Shown here piece after piece: positions 54,201 to 64,000 of a stretch of DNA of 64,000 nt. Positions within the stretch are counted from its first letter, which is position 1, and each line of letters begins with the position of its first letter. Source of the stretch: Cinclus cinclus (lineage: Eukaryota; Chordata; Aves; Passeriformes; Cinclidae); assembly GCF_963662255.1 (NCBI RefSeq), contig NC_085046.1:143607762-143671761 (forward strand). Reading direction: 5' to 3'. The position numbers and the translations under genes are program-made. Under the pieces are notes generated by a model. That model did no database searches. It was not told the DNA's origin and saw only the letters and a list, made by a program, of their open reading frames with translations.

Positions 54201-57200
54201 TGAGTATTGTGGTATAAAATAATGGAAAATCCTCCATTCATGAGAATGTTTGTTTAGCCTGAATGCCAGATTTAGCACTGGTGTGTTCCCTGACCAGCAC
54301 AAAATGCTTAAAAAGAAATTGCAGATAAATCTTAATACTAGGGATATCACTCCAAAATGGACTACCCTTGCTCCTTATTTGGTAGACACTTTGATTTAAA
54401 TTTCAAACATTAGCGTTTAACTGCTTCCCATTTTTTTTCCAGCATTAACTCTCTGAAATCTATTCTACCTAAACAAATTTCAAAACCATGTGTTACAACT
54501 ATTCCTAGAACTGTTCCCTGAAATATCTTATCTCTCAGCAATGTGGATATTAGCAATATTAACTCTTGCAATACACGTCACATTTGCATTACTGTGGTTA
54601 TTCAATATCCAATTTCTATTTATCAGGGACAAGTCTTTATTACTTTGCAACTGTATCTCCCCTGAAGTGACTCCACTGAGATGACTGAAATACACATCCA
54701 GATTGCAAATATGAAACCCTCATTGTCCTCCAGATCAAAATCACCATTTCCATTCCAGGCTATGCTGAGATTCACAGGCACTGAAGGCACAGGTGCCTCA
54801 CAACCCCGAGCAGGCAGACAAATCTCATAAACTGACTTGGAGAAGGTTTTCCTTCCAAACGTTTATCTGATAAAGGCTAAGGGTCAAGCCTTCAGTTACA
54901 AATTCTCCTTCACCTCTGCTGGATATAACAGTCCTCCTCTGTCTATTTTAAGTTGAATGAGAATAGTAGAATCTATTTTATTTAGAACTGTTGATCCAGA
55001 GTTCCCTGGACTGCTGCATTGGAGATTTTAATCCAGTTCAAATTACTTTCATACATGCATGAAGACCTCTTATTAAATCCTTCTCTGTTACTGTGGGTTA
55101 ACAGCATCTTAAACCAATGTGTTTATTAGCTATGCTTCAGTACAACTCCTTTTAATGTGGCAGGTAACCATGAAGTTTGAATTGTTCTCATTTTTCCTGC
55201 ACAAACATAGTGCACTCCAATATCAAGCAGTTTCCTCATCTTCACGCTTAACAGAGCGGAACAGAAATGAAGAAAACAAAGAAATAAAAGAGGACAGTCA
55301 TTGAGTACAAATTTCCTTACCTTCATTCAGTTGCAGCATCTAAAGGTCATGTCTCATTTTAAGCACACCGTCATCCACCAAGTCTAAAGAAATATTTCAA
55401 GTTAATTTTCAAAATATGCCTGTGTTACAACTGCACGCTTCATTGCATTGATACAATTACTTTTTAAGTTCAGATTTTTTTTTGTGTGAGAATGCAATAA
55501 ATATACATTTAATAAAAATAATTTGATTTCCTACATTTCCACTGAGTACTAATAGCACATCTGAAATGGTTTCCTCCAAGTACAAGCAAAACCACCAAGA
55601 TCCGGAATAGTTAATACCAACTTACCTGATTTCTCATGACAAAAATTGTCTTCAGAGCCTATATAAAACTGGAAGCTATTGCCAGGTCTTAATAAACACT
55701 TTGTGAAAAACTTTGAGTAGACAGGCTTGATTATCTTTCCATAAAATCCTGTGAAAATTGTTATCCTAATCCCTGAAGGACTGACTAGAGGTAACACAAT
55801 CTTAAACACACAAAGTGTCAGTTGAATCCTGCATGGAAAGGCTCTGTGGCAGGTCAGGTGGGGATTGGAAGCTCCTTTTGGCAGTAGAAATGAATTGTGG
55901 AGGATTTTTTTTCCCTTTTAAAGGAACAGCTCTGCTTACTGCAATTAGACCAATGCCACCTTTGATGGTGAGAAAATAGGCAAGGGTGAGCCCCTCTGGT
56001 AAAGCTTAAGCCATCCTTCAGTTCAAACAAGGGACATTGTCAAGAGGGCAGAGATGACACCTGAAGTGTATCTTAAGTGTGGAACCTCAAAAGGAATAAA
56101 GTGTCAGTTAAAACAGGAAAAAATGCCTGGAATCATGTTAAGTGGTGAGGAAGGAAGAGACATCTGCTCGGAGCAATGATATAAGGCAATTTCAGTGATG
56201 TGAGTGATGTTTAGTAGTATCCAAGGGAAAATCGCTATTAGAAACAGTCAGCAAAATTCTGCTCCCATTTACTCCTGTGGGCTGGAATAATTCCTCTGAA
56301 ATCAGTGAATTTAGATGCAGCACAATTAAAAGCCAATGATCATCTGTTCAGTAATTTTATCACAATCCACCAAACATTTCCAATTATGAAATCGCTCAAA
56401 AACATTGTAGCAATTAATAAAGGAAATCTAAGTGGATTCACAGTTGGTTTATGAAACAAAAAGTGCTTTAGCAACCATTTTATGTGTGCGGTTGAGCTGT
56501 GTCTCTGTCTAACAATCCTGCCTTCAGCAGGAACTTCAGATGCTGCAAGGCAGCTGCAGCCACATTTAACAGAGCTGTAGCTGGTAAATAAGATGCCCAA
56601 ACATCTGTGCACACGCATGCACAATTTTTCCTTGTTTTCATTCACTCTGCCTCTCACAAAAAAGCATTATGTGGTGAGGTGTCAGTGCATCTAGTATTAT
56701 TTAGTTCTATATGGAATTTACTGTTGTGAGGAAAGGAAAATTTTTGAGGCTCATTACTGAATGCTGCAGCTGGAGGAAAATGGAAGCACCTTTTCTTTGG
56801 GAAGACTTACTTTACTGACTTAATTACCAGTTGCTCAATATCACATCAAGAAGGCTGGGATGAAAGTCCTCTCTGTAACAGCTGACAAAACCAGGTATAG
56901 CCGGGAAAATGTGCGTGCTGGGATCAGTTCCAGCCGTTTGATGTTTGCCTATGAGGATAATTAGACTTTCAGCAGGTTTTGCCTCATGCTGTGTTTTACC
57001 CTGGGACTCTGTAATTTTAACTTTCCTCAGCTGCTGAGCAATGCTCAGGTGACCCGGGAGGGGGCTTTTGTTCAGCCCCAACTTTGACTCTTGGGGACAA
57101 TGCTGTGTTCTCACTCAGAACATCCCTCTGAGCAAGTAGCTTTCTCAGGAGTATAGTCTTTACCTGCCTCCTTTTTCCAGGACCCATTTGTGTGACAACA

Positions 57201-58295
57201 CTGTGTCCATAACTAGCATCCCGAAATCCAGGACGGGAAAAGAAGACATTTTTAGTGTCTCTTAGTAACACAGTATAGACACACAATACATATAAATTAC
57301 CCAGTAAATGTATCCATTTGCTGAAGGTTGCACAGGGTAAGGCCCTGCTAACGCAATTTAAATAAACACAGACTCAAGGAAATACCTGTAAGAAATTAAC
57401 TGTAATTCAGTGTTGTGTGACATTCTGGTAAAGAGGAAGAAAACAAAGTCTGGCTGTTGGAGCTCCATCTCCTGTGGGCTGAGAGCAGAGGATGAAAGCA
57501 ATGCCCTACTTCTGGCTTTTCCTTAGGCCTTTTGGTGTGATTAAAAGCACACATTTCTCTATAGAAATTTCAATATGTGTGACTGCAGGAGTTCCAGCCA
57601 TGTGTTCCTGTGATGTCAGCCAGTGGCACAAACCAGCCTCCCCTCCCAGCTGCTCTGCCCTGCTGTGGCAGTGTCCTCAGGTATGACCACCCTGCACCCT
57701 GGCTGGGCTAGGAACCATCTCTGTCCTACAGGATGAGCTGTGGCACCTGGAGCACTGTAGATCCTAAAGCACCTCACAAATCTGGCTGATTTACATAAAT
57801 CCAGATGTGCCTCTCTCACCAGATGCTGACATGCAGAGAGAGGGGAAATGGTGTTTTTAAACAGAATGCAGAGAAGCAAACCAAGTTTACTTCAGAGCAT
57901 TGAAGTTTTATTTTCAGTCACACTTCAGTTTACTGTGGCAATTGTTTCCATTAAAGCATCTTTGAGTGGTTGTTGAAGAAATTTTGTTTAGAAAAGGGTC
58001 AATTGTGTGAATTCCATTTATTCTGGTAAAACCTGATTGCATTTCAACACTTCTTTGTTAGTCTTCTACCATAACAATTTTACAAGATATTTATTTTATT
58101 TTATTAAGAAATGTACTAGCTCGGTAGAGTTTTGATTTCAGATTTTACCAACATCCTTCTATTATATTTATTTCTATAACAGGCTTCATTAAGGACAATT
58201 CTCTAAATGTACTACTATTTCTTTGTCAATCTTTTTTCAGAAGAATAATATTTCCTCTCCTAAAAGAAAAATTATATGAAGAATTGCAGAATTAA
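51240..58295. other. Intergenic region upstream of HHLA1
   Basis: AT-rich with short A- or T-runs (51788-51808, 52616-52627). Short ORFs (for example 53130-53390, 56340-56657) show no homology I recognise or splice context. The HHLA1 promoter and any 5'-UTR exon should lie here but could not be placed. Confidence 0.5.
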
Positions 58296-58925
58296 TACAT
58301 TTGGAAAAGATCTCTAAGATTAATTCCAACTCATTGAGTCCTACCGTTAACCCAGCACTACCAAGTCCACCCCTAAACCACATCCCCAAGTGCCACATCT
58401 ACACATCTTTTACATACCTCTAGGGATGATGATTCCCTGGACTACCTGGACAGACTGTTCCAGTGCTTGACAACCCTTCCATTGAAGAGATTTTCCTAAT
58501 ATCCAATCTAAGCCTCCCCTGGCACAACTCGAGGCCATTGCCTCTTTTCCTGTCTCTTGTTACCTGTTAGAAGTGACCAACCCCACCTGAGTACAGCCTC
58601 CTTTCTGGAGTTGTAGAGAGTGGTAAGGTCTCTCCTGAGCCTCCTTTTCTCCAGGCTAAACACCCCCAGCTCCCTCAGCTGCTCCTCATCAGACTTGTGC
58701 TCCAGACCCTTCCCCAGCTCCATTGCCGTGCCCTGGACACTCTCCAGCCCCTCAATGTCCTTCTTGTAGTGAAGGCACCAAAACTGGACACAGGCTTTGA
58801 GGTGTGGCCTCCCCAGTGCCCAGCACAGAGAAACAATCCCTGCCCTGGTCCTGCTGGCCACACCACTGCTGATCCAGGCCAGGTTGCCATTGGCCTTCTT
58901 GGCCACCTGGGCACACCCTGGCTCA
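58296..58925 (-). repeat. CR1 LINE fragment, antisense, about 630 bp
   Basis: The plus strand reads as CR1 complement: CTCCTTTTCTCCAGGCTAAAC-like, CTCAGCTGCTCCTCATCAGA, CCCAGTGCCCAGCACAGAGA and CAGGTTGCCATTGGCCTTCTTGG-like blocks in order. Relatively well preserved. ORFs on both strands derive from the repeat. Confidence 0.9.
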
Positions 58926-61900
58926 TCTTCAGCTGCTCTCAGTCACCACCACAGGGCCTTTCCCACTTGGAGCTTTTCCATCACTCAAACCCCAGCCTGG
59001 AGCATTGCAGGGGGTTTTGACTCAAGTGCAGAACCAAGCACTTTGCTTTGTAGAATCCCAAATATATAGTTATATATGTAAACATGTATTTATTCCCATT
59101 CATAGAATTCCTTTCCCATTTCAGAACACCTACTTAGAGCTGCAAATATTTTCAGTCCTTTATATAATTTTCTCTTTAATTTTTCTTATCAATGTTTTGC
59201 TAAGTTTGGTACTAACGCCACAAAACTTCCTGAACAGAATGTGCATTAAACTCTACAAACTGTTTTCAATAAGGATGTTTTGTATATTTACTAGTCTAAT
59301 GTAGGGAACACTTTCTTTTGAAGTGTTTGATACTATGAAACTTTTTTGAATTCTAGTAGGCTCTTGCAGGAGTAAAAGGAGAGAAAGTAAGAAAAAGAGC
59401 CATGGAGATAAATGGAAATGTGTAGTGGTGAGAGGCATGAAGTCCTAGTGGTTTTCTTATCTGTGTGGGAGTTACAATACATGAGGCTTTTTACACAATG
59501 CTATGTACTGCTCCTTGGGAGTTTCCAAAGATATTAGTTTGTGATCAAGCACCTGGCATTTTTAAACATATATCCTCATAAAGACTTGATTAGATACCAA
59601 GACATTTTAGCAGTCCAGAACTTACATAGAAAAAATATTAATGACCTATCCAATGATTTTATTTCTGATAGGATATGTGTCAGAAATGCAACTGATCCCA
59701 TCAAATCTGTCAAAACATTCATAGCATATATGTCACCATTTTTCAAGATCTCTTGTCTGTATTCTACAGTCCATCTGCACCTGACACAAAGGAGTAGGAG
59801 GAAAGCTGTGGTGCTGTCCCAAACCCACTGGGCTGCCAGCCATTATCTTAGAGGGCAATTTCTTTAAATAATGCCAAGCTCTCCTGCTCTTCTCTGCCAT
59901 GGGACTTGGCTTTCCTGATTCCATCCCTTCACTGTAGTCCAAGAGGAAGCTCTGTGTTCCAAGAGGATGTTCTAGGTTAATTAAGCAACAATTTTACCCT
60001 GGTGAGTCTTAAAAATCAAAGCATCCTGCAAAGAAATGGAAGGATACACACTGAAAAAATTTCACTCCTGACATTGTTGCTCGAGCCATACTGGACTCAA
60101 TTTTTACCCTTTCTAAACTGCTGACCCTAAGTCTTATTCTGCTTAGGTGGGGAACAATTGTGTAGGATCCCTGAAGTCCCATAGAGGGGTGAGCACAGGC
60201 TGCACCCCTGGATATAAGCAGAGCTTTGCCTGAGAACAGGCATCATATCTTCTTCCCATTTTAGAGTCTATTTCTTAAAAGGTCAGACCTAATGCCTTAC
60301 TGAAATCCAGTGATTTGTCAGGTATTTGTGTGACAGACAAGGGGAAATTTTAATGCAATTCCTTTCAGTGCAGATGAACAAGAGGCAAGTGGTTCACCTG
60401 TTGTGTCTGTGAAATCCTCGGGAAAATGTCATTGCTGTGTCAGCTCAGCTCAAGCCCTTCAGCTCAAGATGGGACGTTCACTGCTAAGGCATAGATGATA
60501 ATGTGGGTTAAAGTTGTCTATAAAAGTGAAGACACTTGAAAAACCCCTGAATCCCAAAAAGTTCAGAATTCCACACTCTGGTGCATTAATTTTAAAAACC
60601 ACAAACTGTCAATCTTTGGGAAAAAAAAAAAAAAAGAACTTGGCTGTAAGAGCCTGACATTCACCCTATTTCATATTTAGTTATTACTTTTATTTAAATT
60701 GAATCATTTAAAACAAACAGACTCAAAAGCACTACAACTTAACGTTGCAGTACTAAGGGATCTTTTAATTATTTTCACTTTACACTTTCCTACTTATTCA
60801 GAAGTGGGATAAGACATGGCATTAATGTTAAATATTTTTTTACCTACCACAAAAAGTTAAAAACCTTTTTTAAGGTTGTATTTCAAGGGCTCAGCAGACC
60901 TGATTCCTTTGTCACAGACATGAAAATGAAGCCACAGAGAATACCTTAAAAATGCCTCTCTGTGTCCAGCTAAATTTTTGGGAAGAGTTGACGTTTCATA
61001 TTTATTTTCCTGTCTCATTCAGACACAGGACCAGACAGAAATGCAGCAACAGAACCAGGGGCAGAATTCAAGAAAATTCCCCGCAGGGGATATTCTGATC
61101 ATGCTTGGGCCATTACTGTGTTCTCTCTATATTTTGTTTGTAATTTCATAATATTTTAGCACACTAATATCTCCAATATAAATGCATTTTCCCCCACTTT
61201 TCATTTTCCCCCCCAAACCTATATTCAAAGCCATATAAATTGCTTGGCCACTAAATCAAAAGATGTCATGAATAATGGGATCTACTGTGTGTTGACAGGG
61301 CTGGCTGTGGAACCAACATAAAACCTACTTGTAGATGAGTTTAGTCCTGCCTAGATGAAGTCATGTCTTTGCCAAGGTCTCTGCTGGAGGCACACTTGAC
61401 AATGTGTTCTTTGAATATGTGTGAAGATATCAAGATTTAAATTAAAATAAATGCATCCACATAATAATTGAAATTTCTATTTATTAATAAGTGGTGCAGT
61501 TTTTAAAGACAGAACATAAAAAAATCAGTTAAGAAGTATTGTTTGCATAATATATTGAAATAAACATATTAAATTTGTTCAAATATTGGACAGTGCCAGA
61601 ATAGAAATTACACATACAGTTTAAAAATTACAATAAATAATATTATAAAGAGCACTAAAGGCCACTTGTATAAAAGTTGTGTTCCCTTGTCAGCCAGAAT
61701 CTGAAAAGCATCTTTGTAGCATGGAGAAGATTTCAGTGAGCAAGGCACAAATACTAGTAATAATAAGATGCCATAACTAGAAAACAAAATGCAGTTGGCT
61801 ATGCAACCTTCAGTCTCAGCGTGTTCTTCATGATGGAAATAGAACTCCATTTTCAGTATTTTGCTTCAGTTAACTTCAGAGGGCAGCTACTCAAAGCTGA

Positions 61901-64000
61901 ATTGGGAAGGATCAAAGCTTACAGCCTAAAAAGCCAGAAAGAAAAGTGATACCCAGGGTCTTCATTCCCAGAGTGCCCAGCTAAAAACCTTTGAAAGTTC
62001 CTCTTTTTTCCTCTGCACCTCTTAAAAATAATCTTAAAATTTAACACTAACGTCCAGCTGGGCTCCTGAAAAAGTGACATCCCACAAAATTCATGAGGTG
62101 CTGTAGTAAATTTAGGTTTGTATATCTTAGGCATCTAGAGCTTAGACATGGGAGCTGTGGGGTGCAAAGAATCAGATCCAGCTCTTTCCTCACATGCTCT
62201 GCAGTAAGCAGGATGGATTTGGTTCTTACCTAAGCAGATGTGACACCTGTGCAGTAGCTGGGCTCCCAGCAAGGATGAGGGTGCTCCTTACTCTGCATTT
62301 TCTGATTGCTTTAGGCTGTGATCTTTCAAACTGGTGGGACCACGGTGCTCTCCAGAAGGCCACAAGGCAGTGCCCCCCTTACCCCCAGGATCAGGTGGGC
62401 TTTAGACTGCAGCACTCAGGGGACACCATTTGAAGCAGAAAATTTTAAACTATTTCCACTCTGGACTGTAATAATGCAGCAATGTTACAGATGAAAACAG
62501 AGCAAATATAGCCAAAGTCCAGTTAGGGACTTTTTAATCAATCTCTGCATGGGTTGAATTCCCTTTTATTTTGATAGGAGCCAGACTGATAAAATCAGAG
62601 CAGGGAAAAGCCAAGGCAGGGACAACAGACATTACCTGACTACATTTGTTTCTTTTTACGTGCTAACTCCCAAAGTAGAGCATAAACCACATTTATCATA
62701 CCTTCACACTTCAACTAAGTATTCACTTTTGCCTAAATCAAGTAGTCCCAGTTTGCATCGAAAATGAGGAAGCTTAATTGATAATAATGCTGCAAAGAGA
62801 GGCACACAATGTAAACACAGATTGACCTTTTTGAAAACTTCCAGACATGTGGCATTTGTTAGGGGCTGAACATCCCTCTCAAAATGTAGCCAAGAAAAAT
62901 ATCTCCAGATCAGTGCTGTCCTTCACAAGGAAATTTATAAAAAAAAGGGAGATTAGAACCCAGCCCTGCTCCCAGTACATCACTGTGAGAGGGTTTCTAA
63001 CTTACTTCAAGGAGAGCAGAGAAAAGCTCCACAGTTTCAAATTATGAAAAATATCTCAAGGCCTGAAATGAGAGTCATCAAAGTCATTAATACTTTTTAA
63101 TGTTAAGTACATGCAAACAAAGTGCTAGTGTCAGTCAAGATGTTAGAAAGATCTGACCCAAAGAGAACTGATAACTCTTAAACTGAAGTACCATGCAGAA
63201 GAAGGTACAAATCTAATTAATTCCTATTACAAAGACTATTATTGACACAAATACCTTTCTCAAATGAAATTGTGAATAGAGATTCTTTGTGTGTGGAAAC
63301 AGGTCTTGACCTCCTTACTGTTACTGGAATCACCCACAGTTTATTTTGCTTTGCCCAGTACCTATGGTTGGCACATAAACCACAGTTCCAAGGTAGATGA
63401 TCCCCCTGGATTCACCCTGATTGGAGTCTGATGAAGTTTGTGTGCACATCCCAGACCAGGGATGGTCTCCAGATCTCACCTTGCTGGTGACACCTTGCAC
63501 ATATCTGTTGTCAGCACAGACAGCAGAACTGGTGGATGCCCTGTTTTTAATCCTGATGATGAAAAGGGCAGAGAGATGCTAAGAACAGCACCCTTATGAA
63601 CAGAGCAGTGACAGGTTTCAGTGCTAAGAAGGAAAAATAAATATTAAAATAAGCTAATCAGATCTGCCTGTCTCACTTTTTGGATCTCTTTCACAGGACC
63701 TATAGATGTCTACTGCAGAGGAGCTTGCTGAGTTTATCACCAGTGCTTTTTAAGAAGAGACAGATCTTATCTGGCATCATTAAATATTTCATGATGTGGC
63801 TACAAATACCTGACCTGACACCCTTTAAAATGCATATTGCAAATTGGTGATTGCAGGCCAGAGAAAATACTGACTTCAAGACAGTTCAGCTGCTAAGAGT
63901 GCAGAGTGCAGGGCAGCCCAAATCCTGTTTTCTCTGTGTGCAGGTGAATATTCATCCAAGTATCTGCCTTTGCTTGGGTTTTCTCTTGGAAAGAACATAC
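58926..64000. other. Intergenic sequence towards the expected KCNQ3
   Basis: AT-rich. It includes an A-run at 60619-60635. No coding exon recognised on either strand. By synteny this could be, or lead to, the 3' side of KCNQ3 (minus strand), whose 3' UTR is long, but nothing in the sequence proves it. Confidence 0.4.

Noticed and set aside
58508..59069. Open frames of 83-132 residues on both strands
   Set aside because: They derive from an antisense CR1 fragment.
52000..64000. KCNQ3 coding exons expected by synteny
   Set aside because: No channel-like sequence or matching last-exon frame was found on either strand.

Overview
The window is vertebrate nuclear DNA and almost certainly avian. 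Genes are split into short exons with canonical GT-AG introns. Non-coding DNA is AT-rich, and the dominant repeat is the CR1 LINE, including its bird-typical ATTCTATG-type 3' end. There are no prokaryotic features. Species cannot be fixed from the sequence alone.

The gene order matches the human 8q24.22 neighbourhood. (1) About 1-12,260, plus strand: the last five coding exons and 3' UTR of EFR3A, the membrane anchor of the PI4KA complex; its upstream exons lie before the window. (2) 15,718-36,457, minus strand: a complete OC90 (otoconin-90) gene. I rebuilt one 5'-UTR exon and 13 coding exons, giving an in-frame 492-residue secreted protein with two phospholipase-A2-like domains, a Ser/Thr/Glu-rich linker, and an acidic tail. 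It faces EFR3A tail to tail. (3) 42,450-51,238, minus strand: HHLA1. I rebuilt 13 coding exons giving an in-frame 387-residue protein with a signal peptide, many N-glycosylation sequons, a Pro-rich stretch, a putative transmembrane helix and a short cytoplasmic tail. (4) 51,240-64,000: no coding exon recognised. By synteny KCNQ3 should follow, but none of its coding sequence is visible.

Repeats are mainly CR1 fragments in both orientations (about 1.4, 12.4-13.2, 14.7-15.25, 22.4, 23.5-24.4, 37.1-38.1, 38.5, 39.6 and 58.3-58.9 kb), plus a 330-nt uninterrupted purine tract (40,482-40,811) and a poly-G run at 40,073. The fragment at 14.8-15.25 kb is a decayed CR1 ORF1 that still shows its SGNH/GDSL-esterase blocks.

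OC90 and HHLA1 lie head to tail on the same strand about 6 kb apart. Nearly all their internal introns are phase 1, so intergenic splicing (described for the human pair) would stay in frame. I found no clearly new biological system. The most informative points are the complete OC90 and HHLA1 gene models, the decayed catalytic sites of OC90 and the predicted membrane topology of HHLA1. All models come from reading splice signals and frames by eye; none was checked against transcripts or databases.
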